From CAZLYK01 sp964563495 (GTDB lineage: Bacteria > Acidobacteriota > Blastocatellia > RBC074), in NCBI GenBank assembly GCA_964563495.1, contig CAZLYK010000014.1:1-64000 (forward strand): a DNA stretch of 64,000 nucleotides, in the 5' to 3' direction. A program made the position numbers and the translations under genes. Shown here piece by piece: positions 24,459 to 33,825 of this stretch. Under the pieces are notes generated by a model. The model ran no database searches. It had not been told where the DNA came from and saw only the letters and a list, made by a program, of their open reading frames with translations. Numbering within the stretch: the stretch's first letter is position 1; each line of letters starts with the position of its first letter.

Positions 24459-27400
24459 CTACTTCGGTTCGCCCATGAGCACAAATGACGCCCAGTAATA
24501 CGGTGCTTGCCATTGCGGCTGCCTGGACAGCTCCGACTGCGCCGCCTGCAGCGCCGCCGCCGGTCGCAGGCCTTTGCTCAACATCCCGCGGTAGAACTTC
24601 GTCATCAACTCCGCCGTCGCCCGGTCATTGACATCCCACAAACTGACGAGTACGCGCGCCGCCCCCGCGTGGATAAACCCGCGCGTCAACCCGACCAGCC
24701 CCTCGCCCCGAATTTCTTTGCCAAGCCCAGTCTTGCATCCGCTCAGCACCACCAATTCTGCGGGCAGGTTGAGGTTGAACACTTCGACCATACGCAGGAA
24801 GCCATCCTGCGTACGGCCTTCGCGGTCAAGCAGCGAGAGGACCAGCCCCGAAAGTTCGGGATGCCTGTCGTTGAGCAAACCGTGCGTGGCGAAATGGACA
24901 TAACGGTATTGGCCGAGCGACGGATCGAGCGCCGCCGCTTGATTGGCCGCAAAATCGAACGCGCCGAAGCTTTCGGTTTTGGGCGCGAGGGCGAGAATCG
25001 CCCGGGCTTCCACCCGCGTGTAAGGCAGACGCGTGAGGCTGCCACGTTCACCTTCCAACCCGGCAGATTGCACGGCGCGCGTCAGATCGTCGGTTGCTAT
25101 CGTCGCCGTCAAATTCTCTTTAGGCGCTTGGCGTTCACGGGCGATCCGTTGACGGACCTCCTTGGGCAGACGTTCATCCTCCGCTTCAAAGACGGGATCG
25201 GCCAGTACGGCCAGCAGTTTGGGCGCGGGCTCTCGGTCTCTCAACTCGCGCCGCAACACGGCCAGCGCTGAAGCCGACGGCAAGTGGACGACTTCGTGAT
25301 TGGCGATAAGAGGGACGGGGCGAGCGGTTCTTTTTCCCCTGGTCTCCCCGACGCCCATTCCCCCGCTCACAGGCAGCGCCGCAAAGGGAATCAATTGCAA
25401 TGTGCCATCGGCCACGATCAGCAATCGGTGTTGTCGTAGTTCCGCCGCGACCGGTCGGAGGATCATCCGGCTGAGCTCGACGCCCGCGGCGCTCAAATCT
25501 TTGTCGGCTTGCTGAAGGCGTTGCGAACGCTGCGCCGGTTCCTCGAATTTGACCGGGCGGTTGCGCGCCGTCAGCAGTTCATAGTAGCGCCTCGCCGCCT
25601 TCTCGATCACTTCGCGTCTGGGCAGTTGATAGCTGTTGAAGGCCTTGCCGGTGATGGCGAAGAGGAAACTCTTCTCTTCGCCCAGCGCGTATTCGAGCAG
25701 AATCGTATTGGCGTCAACTACGACCTCTTTTTGGATTTCCACCAGCCCAAGTGGCTGCGGTTGCGTGAGGGCTGCGTAGCGAGGGCTGCGCTCGCGGATT
25801 TCGGCTTGCACCCGTTCGTAGTCGGAGGTCAATTCCGAGATGGATCTGGCGAGGGTGGCGGACTGCGTTTCGGTATGCTTGCCGGAAAGCAGGCGCGTCT
25901 GTTCGGCGGCTTTGGCCTCTAGCTGGCTTTGCAATCGCTTTTCCTGCGCGAGCAGCGCCGGCTCTACCCCCTCACGAATATCGACGCGGGCTTCGATCAG
26001 CGATTCAAGCAGGCTGCGGGCGCGGGCGCGCTCGCTGGTTTGGAACGCCAGGCGGTCGTGCCCGGCGGCGGGTTGACGGCGGTTCAGCTCCATGAGCAAT
26101 TCCATGTAGTCGGAGTAAAACCGCTGCCTTTTGCTCAACAGTGTGGCGCGCTGCGCTGATAGCGCGGCTTTGCTACGCAGGCTTTCAACCAACTTGATCG
26201 CCGTCTCGAAATGCGCGCGCGCGCCGGTCAGGTCGCCACGCTTCCAGGCAATGGTCCCGAGCAGCCATTGCGTGATGCTGCCAAAATTCAGGAAGGCGGC
26301 TTTTTCACTCAGACCCTGGGACTCGCGGCAAGCTTCAATGGCCCGGTCATACTCACCCAGCCTGGCGTGGGCCTCGCAAAGGTAATTGAAATCGGCGATC
26401 ACCTCATAAGGATCGAGAGGTCGTAGGCTGTTGATAGCAATGGCTTGGCGGAGCGCCTCAACCGCTTTCGGGTTTTCTCCCAACGCCAGGTAAGCCCGCC
26501 CCAGTCCGGAGAATGCGAGAAACTGGATGCGGGTATCACCTTGATTCTGCAGGAGCGGGATAGCCTCCAGGTATTTGTCGCGGGCGAGCTGGTAATCGCC
26601 GAGGAGAAGGTGGATTTCTCCAATTTGTGCGAGCGTAACGGCGTCGCCTTGCGCGGCTCCCGCGACCGACCGCAGCGACATCGATTCTTCGTAGTAAGCG
26701 ATGGCCCGGCGCTGATCGCCCAGGTTGAAGGAGGTTGTGCCAAGATTCTGCAGCGCTGTCGCCAAATTATAACGGTCGGCGGTGGCCCGATAGATTTGCG
26801 CTGCCTGGTGGAATAACTCGAGAGCCTTAGTTAGTTCACCCATCGTCCCATAGAGTTTGCCCAAAGCAATGCAGGTGTAGGCCACGGCCCGTGGATGATC
26901 GAGTCGGCGGCGGAGCGCCAACGATTGTTCGAAGTAATCCACCGCCGTTCGAGGGTCATTCAGATTGCGATGGAGGCGGGCCAACTCGTACAAGACTGTC
27001 GCTTCGTCCTTACGCGCCTCGACCTCACGGAAAAGGGTGAGCGCCTCTTTTAAGTAGCGCACTGCTTGCTCTGGCTCGACCCCAAAATGGAGTTCCCCCA
27101 GAAAGAACAGGCCGTCGGCCTCTCCCCACCGGTCGCCGCTCGCTTGCCAGATGGGTAGCGCGGCCGCCACTTTCGGAATGCTCTGCCGGCGGACTTCGCG
27201 TGGTTGGAGGAAAAGATCGAGGGCCTCGACGCCGTCCATGATCCGGCGGGCTTGTAAGCGCAGGGAATCTTTTTCGAGGGCTGGTCTGAGTTCTTCCAGC
27301 TTGAGCGCGTAACTCCCATCAACCTTGCTGGAGACCTGACTAAGTTCAACTAGATAGTGGCCGCTCGTTTCCGCAATCAGGTCAACCCTGCTCTGACTAC

Positions 27401-27740
27401 TGAAGAGATGGGTTCCGTTCTTCTCCACCAGCTTCTGACCGGCGGGAGATATGATTCTGAGAATGACGCTGCCCGTTTCGATCGTCAGGCGGCAGTATTG
27501 CCCCGCCGTCAGCGGCAGCAGATAAACGTATTTTTGCCCGTCCCGCAACTGCTGCTCGTAGCTGACCCCGAGGTTCAGTGACGGCGGGTTTTGCGTCAGC
27601 TTTGCCGCCGGTTGCTGGGCCGCGAGCGCCGGAATTGGATTGGCCGATAACGCCGCCACCAAATACAAGCCGGCAAGAAGGCTGGCCACACGGAAAATTG
27701 GATTTGGCAATGTCGAAGGCGAGCAAGAGCTTCTGGTCAT
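24459..27740 (-). CDS. Exported TPR-CHAT caspase-like protein 2
   Basis: A 1093-residue protein. It has a signal peptide (about 1-40), a beta-sandwich segment resembling PPC or pre-peptidase domains (about 50-130), nine or so TPR units (about 190-560) and a C-terminal CHAT domain (about 740-1093). The dyad is His953 in HFATHG and Cys1002 in LSGCKTG, followed by GEGLVGLTRGFIHAGA. It is a distant paralog of the protein at 15244, with the added N-terminal domain. It lies 32 bases after the anti-sigma gene, and the order sigma, anti-sigma, CHAT on one strand suggests an operon. Its targets are unknown; cleavage of the partner anti-sigma is a testable idea. Confidence 0.93.
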   Translation of the reverse strand: MTRSSCSPSTLPNPIFRVASLLAGLYLVAALSANPIPALAAQQPAAKLTQNPPSLNLGVSYEQQLRDGQKYVYLLPLTAGQYCRLTIETGSVILRIISPAGQKLVEKNGTHLFSSQSRVDLIAETSGHYLVELSQVSSKVDGSYALKLEELRPALEKDSLRLQARRIMDGVEALDLFLQPREVRRQSIPKVAAALPIWQASGDRWGEADGLFFLGELHFGVEPEQAVRYLKEALTLFREVEARKDEATVLYELARLHRNLNDPRTAVDYFEQSLALRRRLDHPRAVAYTCIALGKLYGTMGELTKALELFHQAAQIYRATADRYNLATALQNLGTTSFNLGDQRRAIAYYEESMSLRSVAGAAQGDAVTLAQIGEIHLLLGDYQLARDKYLEAIPLLQNQGDTRIQFLAFSGLGRAYLALGENPKAVEALRQAIAINSLRPLDPYEVIADFNYLCEAHARLGEYDRAIEACRESQGLSEKAAFLNFGSITQWLLGTIAWKRGDLTGARAHFETAIKLVESLRSKAALSAQRATLLSKRQRFYSDYMELLMELNRRQPAAGHDRLAFQTSERARARSLLESLIEARVDIREGVEPALLAQEKRLQSQLEAKAAEQTRLLSGKHTETQSATLARSISELTSDYERVQAEIRERSPRYAALTQPQPLGLVEIQKEVVVDANTILLEYALGEEKSFLFAITGKAFNSYQLPRREVIEKAARRYYELLTARNRPVKFEEPAQRSQRLQQADKDLSAAGVELSRMILRPVAAELRQHRLLIVADGTLQLIPFAALPVSGGMGVGETRGKRTARPVPLIANHEVVHLPSASALAVLRRELRDREPAPKLLAVLADPVFEAEDERLPKEVRQRIARERQAPKENLTATIATDDLTRAVQSAGLEGERGSLTRLPYTRVEARAILALAPKTESFGAFDFAANQAAALDPSLGQYRYVHFATHGLLNDRHPELSGLVLSLLDREGRTQDGFLRMVEVFNLNLPAELVVLSGCKTGLGKEIRGEGLVGLTRGFIHAGAARVLVSLWDVNDRATAELMTKFYRGMLSKGLRPAAALQAAQSELSRQPQWQAPYYWASFVLMGEPK

Positions 27741-27772
27741 TGTCGTGCGCTCCTTTCCGTAGCGGCTGAGGG

Positions 27773-28762
27773 TTATTTCCGTTGACGTTCCAAATGGCGA
27801 ATTTCATCGAGCAAGTCGTGGCTGAGCCGATCCGCGAGCTTGTCCGCATCGCCAGTGTATTGACGCCCGTTCGTGCGGGGTGTCAACGGCCAGATGACCT
27901 GTCCGCCGGCGTTGACTATACGCGCGAAGGCCGAGATACGCCGGGAAGGCACCGGCGGCGCTTCCCGCACGGTCAGCTTGAGGGCGATCTCGGCGGCTTC
28001 GCGGTCTTCGGTCAGCATGAATTGCCCGCTCGACTGCAAACGCTGTTTGAGCGATTCTGCAAATTGACGGCGCTGTGGATGTGAACCGCTGAGTTCGAGG
28101 TAAAGCCGCTGTCCGGCGAGCAGCGCATTGACAGCCTCTTCCCGCTCGCTTCTGACTAGATCCCGGTCCGGGGCAGCCCCCCGGCCGCGGACATCAATCG
28201 CGATCACCTCGTCGCTTGCCGGCTCTGGGGCGGGCGCACCGATCATGGGAGAGGGCGAAGGTGCAAGACTGGCTGTCACGCTCGGCGCGGGAGCCGGCGA
28301 CGTTTGCGCGACGTCCGCCGGTTTCGGCCGCGATTGCCTGAAAAGAAGATAACCAAGCCCTCCGAGAATCACCACCAGCAGCGCAAAGGCGAGTGCAGGC
28401 TTGAACGAAACTTGAAATGGCCAGAGCGCGCTCAGCCAAGATGTCTGGTCAGGCGCCGGCGCGGGCTTTGACAATTTCACCAAATGAGGTCGCAGCCTTT
28501 GCCACGAGCTTTCGATCTCATTCGGCGTAACCTCGGCCCGGCCGGATTTTTGAAGCTCGATGAATTCGTTCGCTTCGCGATAGATTTCGAGACAGGCCGC
28601 GCATTGCGAGATATGCTCGCGCGCAAACGGTAGTTCACCGGGCGCAATCTCTCCCCGGCAGTAATCGTAAATCTCCTCCACCCCCAAATGGCGACCGGGC
28701 GGATGATTGAATTGCTCGCCTGCGCGCTTCATATAGCGCCGAAACTCTCCGATCTGATCCAT
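27773..28762 (-). CDS. Transmembrane zf-HC2 anti-sigma factor
   Basis: A 329-residue protein with an N-terminal zinc-finger domain (His-x3-Cys-x2-Cys as HISQCAAC near residue 50). A membrane span follows at about 115-137 (FALLVVILGGLGYLLF), then a Pro/Ala-rich linker and a C-terminal domain of about 130 residues that I do not recognise. The sigma gene ends 20 bases upstream, and the CHAT gene begins 32 bases downstream, so all three are probably co-transcribed. It should hold the sigma factor at the membrane and sense an external cue through the periplasmic part. Confidence 0.87.
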   Translation of the reverse strand: MDQIGEFRRYMKRAGEQFNHPPGRHLGVEEIYDYCRGEIAPGELPFAREHISQCAACLEIYREANEFIELQKSGRAEVTPNEIESSWQRLRPHLVKLSKPAPAPDQTSWLSALWPFQVSFKPALAFALLVVILGGLGYLLFRQSRPKPADVAQTSPAPAPSVTASLAPSPSPMIGAPAPEPASDEVIAIDVRGRGAAPDRDLVRSEREEAVNALLAGQRLYLELSGSHPQRRQFAESLKQRLQSSGQFMLTEDREAAEIALKLTVREAPPVPSRRISAFARIVNAGGQVIWPLTPRTNGRQYTGDADKLADRLSHDLLDEIRHLERQRK

Positions 28763-28782
28763 AGACAGCTTCCGAGGTTTTT

Positions 28783-29403
28783 TCAGAAATCTATCTTGCC
28801 GAAATATCGTCCCAGTTTATTTCGCAAATCGCCTTTCGCCTTGTGCAGGTGCGCTTTAACCGTGTTGAGCGAAATGCCCAGCAAATCAGCGATCTCATGA
28901 TATTTCAGTTCACTGTTGACGTAGAGCAATGTGCAGCGGCGACACTGTTCGGGCAATTCGAGCAGCGCGTCACGGAGCAGTGCCAGCTTCTCCTTCTCCA
29001 GGACCACCTCCTGCGGATCGGGGCCTTGCGCCGCAAGGCCGGTAATGCTCCCGCTCTCTACCGGTTCACTTCCCGCTCTTTCCCCGACGATGTCGAGATG
29101 CAGCCCTTTGCGTTTCCCGGCATTGGCGTGTTCCCTGTCCCGGCGCCAGACGTTGAGGGCAATCTTGAAGAGCCATCCCTCAAACTTCGACCCGTCGTGC
29201 AGGTCCTCGATAGAAGTAAAGACAGAAAAAAACGTGTTCTGGGTTAGGTCGCGCGCATCTTCGGGCTTCATCCCTTTGTAAAGAAAGAAGCGGTGGATCG
29301 AGGAATAGTAGCGGGAATGAACCTCCCCATAGTTCGCTTCGACCTCCTCTCCGCGCCGGATTGCGCTGATGATCTCTTCGGTTGTCCGGTGAGAGGTGTT
29401 CAC
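28783..29403 (-). CDS. ECF sigma factor
   Basis: A 206-residue sigma-70 family protein of ECF type. Region 2 is at about 25-95 (DARDLTQNTFFSVF, FEGWLFKIALNVWRRD) and region 4 at about 135-195 (LKYHEIADLLGISLNTVKAH). It is the first gene of the sigma/anti-sigma/CHAT module. It is divergent from the CARDB-like gene, so the 158-base gap between them holds promoters for both. Confidence 0.95.
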   Translation of the reverse strand: MNTSHRTTEEIISAIRRGEEVEANYGEVHSRYYSSIHRFFLYKGMKPEDARDLTQNTFFSVFTSIEDLHDGSKFEGWLFKIALNVWRRDREHANAGKRKGLHLDIVGERAGSEPVESGSITGLAAQGPDPQEVVLEKEKLALLRDALLELPEQCRRCTLLYVNSELKYHEIADLLGISLNTVKAHLHKAKGDLRNKLGRYFGKIDF

Positions 29404-29561
29404 GGCGCGCGATTATCGTTAGCCTTCGGATTTTTCAGAAGCCAGGTAAACCATTTCCTCGACAACCTTCCATGCTTCCTGAATGGACGATTTGCTCCGG
29501 CCGATCCGGATCGCGGCAGTCGTGGAAGCCAAAGTGCATTCAGCCGAAATGGAGGAAAAGT

Positions 29562-30044
29562 ATGGGAACGATATTGACGTCATCCTTGCTGGCGTTCATC
29601 GCCGTCCAGACGGCGGGGATTTCATCCTGTCATGCGGTTGGCAACACCGGATGTTTGGGTGCAGATCTGAGGGCCGACCGCATTGAATTTACCGTCGTCT
29701 CCACGGAAGCGGGACGCTCGGTAGTGCGGATTTCGGGCGTAGTCAGAAACGACGGCCCCTCGGACTTCGAATCGAAGCCCGGAAAGCAGAGCATCGCGTT
29801 GTTCGAAGGGCGGCGGTTTCTGGCTGACCGGAGCTTCCAAACGCTCAAAGCCGGGCAGGAAGCGCGAGTGGACTTCGCCTTGGAATTCGATCCGAATCAA
29901 CTCGATCCGCCGGCCATCTACGAACTGGCCATCATCTACGACCCGGGCATTTTCCAGGACGGCAATCCCGCCAACGACGATTGCGACCACAACAACAACC
30001 GGATCCGGCGGAGCGGAAGCCGGATCGTCGAGTTGTTACGATGA
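29562..30044 (+). CDS. Small exported CARDB-like protein
   Basis: A 160-residue secreted protein with a signal peptide (MGTILTSSLLAFIAVQTAGI) and one immunoglobulin-like CARDB-type domain. The domain shows VVRISGVVRNDGPSDF and LKAGQEARVDFALEFD, and ends with the typical PAIYELAIIYDP strands. GGAGGAAAAG before the ATG fixes the start; the upstream frame is not coding-like. Function is probably adhesion or matrix. It is divergent from the sigma gene, and a terminator-like hairpin follows. Confidence 0.75.
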   Translation: MGTILTSSLLAFIAVQTAGISSCHAVGNTGCLGADLRADRIEFTVVSTEAGRSVVRISGVVRNDGPSDFESKPGKQSIALFEGRRFLADRSFQTLKAGQEARVDFALEFDPNQLDPPAIYELAIIYDPGIFQDGNPANDDCDHNNNRIRRSGSRIVELLR

Positions 30045-30070
30045 CCGACGAAGTGCGTCATCGGCCTTTT
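30039..30070 (+). terminator. Rho-independent-like terminator
   Basis: CGATGAC (30039-30045) pairs with GTCATCG (30057-30063), followed by GCCTTTTAT. It overlaps the end of the CARDB-like gene and lies between two convergent genes, so it could end transcription of the plus-strand gene. Confidence 0.6.
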
Positions 30071-31028
30071 ATCTCTTCAGATTTTGACCGCTCGGCTGCT
30101 CTTCCCCGGTCTCGAATCGCAATGCCGAACTCACGTGGCGCGAAATTCGATCCTGTAGCGTGAAGCCATCTTCGGTCCTCTTGTCGAACACCTGCGACCA
30201 GACCTGCGAACCGTCATTGGCTCGAATGATTTGAACGTTGACCCGCGCCCGGTTCTCGGAATACTGCACGCTTCCGTCCACGAGCAAGTCCACTTGCAAG
30301 TCGCGGCCAATGGCGATGGGGTCGCGAGAGGAAGAATCATTAGCCAGTCCATTGGGTGCGGGTCGCACGGTCAGGCCCTTGATGCCGTTCAATTGCACGA
30401 TCAACGTTTCGGTCAGGCCCGAAACCGCGTGCTCGTCTTGTGAGGGCGCGTTGAGTTGTCGGAACGGCAGCACCGCAATGCTCATCGGACGGCTCTTGAT
30501 TGAATCGCCTTGAATCGGTTTCAGATAGAATTGGAGGGCCAGGATAGTAATGACAACCAGCGCTGATACATAGACAGCTTGTTTGATTCGGCCGGGGCGC
30601 AGTACGGCGATCTGTGATTGCGGCGCGGTCTCGCGCTCGGAGGTTACGATCGCGGGTTGGACGGAAAGTGCAATCGCAACGGTTTCCGGGACTGGCTCGT
30701 TAACCTCGCGAACCTCGGCCGCGAACCGGTAGCCGCGTTTCGGAATCGTCTGGATAAACTCGGTTGACGGCTCGGTCTCAGCCAGCAGTTTTCTAAGGGT
30801 CGAAATGTTCTTGGCCAGATTGACATCTTCGACAAAGGCGTCGGGCCAGACGAGCCGCATCAAATCTTCCTTTTCGACAATGTGTCCATGGCGTTCAACC
30901 AGCGCCAGCAGCGTATCGAAAGTCTTGGGTTGAAGCGGGATATGTTTCCCGTCGCGCAGCAGGATGCGTTCCGTCAAGTCCAAACGGTACTGGCCAAAGT
31001 CATAAAAGTGCTTTATTTGCTTGAGCAT
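30069..31028 (-). CDS. Winged-helix DNA-binding membrane regulator with TolB/FlgO-like domain
   Basis: A 319-residue CadC-like protein. The N-terminal OmpR/PhoB winged helix (about 10-100) contains LQPKTFDTLLALVERHGHIV and YRF near its end. One membrane span follows (about 165-185), then a C-terminal TolB-N/FlgO-like domain (SIAVLPFRQL, LLVDGSVQYSENRARVNVQI, QVWSQVFDK). Relatives usually carry further TPR repeats after this domain, and here the protein ends, so it is a short version. The start at 31028 (MLKQIKHFYDFG) matches the family better than the one at 31061. Targets are unknown. Confidence 0.85.
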   Translation of the reverse strand: MLKQIKHFYDFGQYRLDLTERILLRDGKHIPLQPKTFDTLLALVERHGHIVEKEDLMRLVWPDAFVEDVNLAKNISTLRKLLAETEPSTEFIQTIPKRGYRFAAEVREVNEPVPETVAIALSVQPAIVTSERETAPQSQIAVLRPGRIKQAVYVSALVVITILALQFYLKPIQGDSIKSRPMSIAVLPFRQLNAPSQDEHAVSGLTETLIVQLNGIKGLTVRPAPNGLANDSSSRDPIAIGRDLQVDLLVDGSVQYSENRARVNVQIIRANDGSQVWSQVFDKRTEDGFTLQDRISRHVSSALRFETGEEQPSGQNLKR

Positions 31029-31334
31029 GGCTGAGTAAACTTTTCCCCAAAACTTTCCCAAGACTTCTACAGGACTTTATTCGAACATTATCATAAGTTC
31101 GACTTCCGCTCCGGGGATCGAAAGTCTTCTGCTTTCGGAAAGGTATCATATTATTAATAATGATGCCGAGATAACCCGGTGTTATTATAGCCCTTCCCGG
31201 GAATCTGAAAACAGAAAAATCCGCTTTCCGGTCCTGGGCCGGTTCTTCACTGGGACTAAGGAGAAACCTGTTGGAGCGGATCAAGGCGATGTCTCAATAA
31301 CCATCAGACAGCAATTCAATGAAAGGAACAGATT

Positions 31335-31508
31335 ATGAAAACGTTACGATGCCGCGACGCCGGTTTTGATTGCGAAGGCGTAATTCAAGCCGCCAGCGAA
31401 GAAGAGGTCCTCAGCCAGGCCGCCGAACACGCGCAGGCTGCCCACAATATCCAGGTGACACCCGAAATGGCCGAGCAGTTAAAGACGCTGATCGAAGACG
31501 AAGAATAA
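31335..31508 (+). CDS. DUF1059 small protein
   Basis: A 57-residue protein, MKTLRCRDAGFDCEGVIQAA at its start, then an EEEVL...HAQAAHNI helix. This matches the DUF1059 family of small soluble proteins (CRD-G-DC-F pattern). GAAAGGAACAG precedes the ATG. It is followed 64 bases later by a SnoaL-like gene, with which it may be co-transcribed. The family's function is unknown. Confidence 0.85.
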   Translation: MKTLRCRDAGFDCEGVIQAASEEEVLSQAAEHAQAAHNIQVTPEMAEQLKTLIEDEE

Positions 31509-31572
31509 TCAAAACTGCACCTAACCGACGGCTCGCCACCCGTTTTGATTATTCATCTCGGAGGATCAAGTA

Positions 31573-31959
31573 ATGTCAAAAATCAGTGACGCAATTCAAT
31601 CGGGCAACAGCAACTTCATGGCGGCCTTCAAGCGCGGCGACGCTGCGGGCGTGGCCGCTTGTTACACCGCCGACGCCCGGCTGCTGCCTCCGGGCGGAGC
31701 ACCAATGGCCGGGATCCCGGACATCACCGCTTTCTGGCAGGGTGCCATGAACATGGGCATCAAGGACGCCAGGCTCGAGACCAAACACATTGAGGAGCGC
31801 GGCGATCTGGCCGTCGAAGTCGGCCAGTACACACTCAAGATTCAGCCCGAAGGCGGCGCAACCGTGACCGATGTCGGTAAATACGTCGTGGTCTGGAAAG
31901 ACGACGGCGGCGTGTGGAAGCTGCACATTGATATCTGGAACTCGAACGGCGCGGCTTAA
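31573..31959 (+). CDS. SnoaL-like/NTF2-fold protein
   Basis: A 128-residue protein of the NTF2-like superfamily (YybH/DUF4440 type). It shows the helix FMAAFKRGDAAGVAACYTAD, then ARLLPPGG and the closing strands KYVVVWKDDGGVWKLHIDIW. The family includes small isomerases, cyclases and proteins of unknown role, with no specific catalytic set to identify. CGGAGGATC lies just before the ATG. Confidence 0.88.
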   Translation: MSKISDAIQSGNSNFMAAFKRGDAAGVAACYTADARLLPPGGAPMAGIPDITAFWQGAMNMGIKDARLETKHIEERGDLAVEVGQYTLKIQPEGGATVTDVGKYVVVWKDDGGVWKLHIDIWNSNGAA

Positions 31960-32424
31960 CCAACAGCGCAAGGAGTCAACCGATGAAAGAAGAAATCGTC
32001 GCCGGGCGATCTGATGAGCACTGCCCCCACCGGCAAATACGAGAGCCGACCGATCGTCCGATGCTTCAGCGTATCAGCCGCGCGAACATATAGCCGAAAT
32101 GCTCCGAATCGACAACCTACCGCGGTTTTCACTCGAATAAACAGATCAAGAGAAGAAAATAGACAGGATTAACAGGATTTCAACCGGATTAAACAGGACC
32201 AAAGACAAGGCAGAAAAAGATCCTGTTTAATCCGGTTGAAATCCTGTTAATCCTGTCTATTTTCTTCTCACTCAAATGAACATGGCTGTAATCAACGACG
32301 CGAAGTACTAGAGTCTGTTATTAGCCATTGACTTTCGAAATGTTTAAGTTTAAATGGGTCTTATATTCACCAACCCTCCTCATTTTGATTAGTCAGGTGG
32401 CTGTTCCTTTAAAAGGAGATGCTC
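31960..32424. other. Intergenic region holding the largest palindromic repeat
   Basis: An ATG at 31983 opens a 36-codon ORF without recognisable homology; I do not call it. The repeat copy at 32150-32269 fills much of the rest. The final 80 bases before the LamG gene are AT-rich with TTGACTTTCG and TATATTC-like elements that could form a promoter. Confidence 0.5.
32150..32269. repeat. Repeat family A, full palindromic copy (49-bp arms)
   Basis: Arms 32150-32198 and 32221-32269 are perfect reverse complements, built from AGAAGAAAATAGACAGGATT and AACAGGATT units. The 22-base loop contains AAAGACAAGGCAG. Beyond the right arm lies TCAAATGAACATGGCTGTAA, a degenerate form of the TGAAAATTGCTGT end seen in other copies. 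Confidence 0.9.
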
Positions 32425-33825
32425 GTGCAAAACTTGATCCAGCCTCTACCAAAACTACTTCTAATTTCACTAATGCTATCTCTAGTGGCCAGTCATGGTA
32501 TGGCGCAGACCTGTGTCCCGCCTCCTGCCGGGGTTATCGCCTGGTGGCCTCTGGATGAGACCAGCGGGACAATTGCAATGGATGTAGTGGGGAGCAAACC
32601 AGGGGTGCATTTCGATGGGCCAACACACGTAGCCGGAAAGGTACGAGGCGTTCTGCAGTTTGATGGTGTAGACGATTTTGTAGGTGTGGGGGACAGCGAT
32701 CTCTGGGCTTTTGGAAATCGCGACTTCACTGTCGAGCTATGGGCATACTTCAATTCGCCAGGTGGAGGCACCACTGCTCATCCCAGCCATATTTTTATCG
32801 GTAATGACGAAGGACCATTTATCGTAAATAAATGGTTTTTTGCCTTGGGTGGCGGGGTTCTTGAATTTGTTTTCAGCAGTCCTTCGATAGGAGATCACTT
32901 TCTGATCTTTGGTCCTTTTTCGCCAAGCTTGAATCAATGGTATCACTTGGCTGTTGTTAGGAATGGCAATACCTTTACGGCTTTTGCCAATGGAACTCCG
33001 GTCGGTTCAGTAGCAGATACAGCAGCTATTCCCAATCCTAATGCATCACTTACGATTGGGCAGGCTGAGAGCTTAGGGTTCGTGAATGGTCGACTCGATG
33101 AAGTGACTATTTATAACCGCGCCCTGACCCAGGTGGAGCTTCAAAGTATCGTAGATGCCGGCACAGTGGGTAAATGCAAGCCCCTTCCAGCCGTCACAGA
33201 GTTCGTCTCACCCTCAAGGGGTGGGGACACAGGCACTGTAACGGTAAGGATCACTGGCAATGGGTTTACGGAAGGCGCATCGGCGAAACTGAGGCGAGCC
33301 GGAAATCCCGAAATCATGGGCAACCCTGTAGCGTTGAGTGAAGACGGTGCGACACTGATCGCAAGTTTTAATCTGGCGGGCAAGGCCCGTGGGCTTTGGG
33401 ATGTGATGGTGACGAACCCCGACGGAACCACAATTACTCTACCCGGCACCTTCACCATCGAAGAGGGTCGGGCGGCCCAAGTGTGGGTGGACGTTGTCGG
33501 GAGAGGGGCAATCCGCTCCAACTCCCCCCAGCGGTTCAATCTGCTATACGGCAATAGTGGGAATGTCGATGTTTCGCACGCGACAGTGTGGGTTGACGTG
33601 CTCGCAGCAAATGCAATTTTGACTTCGCACTTTCCTGCCTTTATCGACTCTACGTCCACGGCTTCGACTGTCCGGCTGGCCCCAGTGTTTACTGGCCCAG
33701 GAGTTTCCAGCGTTCCGGTGACACTGATGAACATTGCCCCCGGTTTCGTCGGCTCCTTGGGCTTCGACATTACGCTCCAGACTACGGGTGAATTCCAAAT
33801 CGCTCTACAGGTATTTGCGCCATGA
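32425..33825 (+). CDS. Exported LamG (laminin-G/ConA-like) protein with IPT/TIG-like domain
   Basis: A 466-residue secreted protein. It has a signal peptide, a LamG_3 concanavalin-like domain (AWWPLDETSGTIAMDVVG to FVNGRLDEVTIYNRALTQVE), then an IPT/TIG-like Ig fold (VTVRITGNGFTEG) and a C-terminal beta-sandwich. It probably binds glycans or surfaces. A GTG start at 32425 is preferred because AAAAGGAG (32411-32418) lies 6 bases upstream; the in-frame ATG at 32419 abuts the ribosome site. Its stop overlaps the next gene (ATGA), so the two are translated together. Confidence 0.85.
   Translation: MQNLIQPLPKLLLISLMLSLVASHGMAQTCVPPPAGVIAWWPLDETSGTIAMDVVGSKPGVHFDGPTHVAGKVRGVLQFDGVDDFVGVGDSDLWAFGNRDFTVELWAYFNSPGGGTTAHPSHIFIGNDEGPFIVNKWFFALGGGVLEFVFSSPSIGDHFLIFGPFSPSLNQWYHLAVVRNGNTFTAFANGTPVGSVADTAAIPNPNASLTIGQAESLGFVNGRLDEVTIYNRALTQVELQSIVDAGTVGKCKPLPAVTEFVSPSRGGDTGTVTVRITGNGFTEGASAKLRRAGNPEIMGNPVALSEDGATLIASFNLAGKARGLWDVMVTNPDGTTITLPGTFTIEEGRAAQVWVDVVGRGAIRSNSPQRFNLLYGNSGNVDVSHATVWVDVLAANAILTSHFPAFIDSTSTASTVRLAPVFTGPGVSSVPVTLMNIAPGFVGSLGFDITLQTTGEFQIALQVFAP

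Noticed and set aside
31983..32093. 36-codon ORF after the SnoaL-like gene
   Set aside because: No homology in any frame that I can defend; probably chance.
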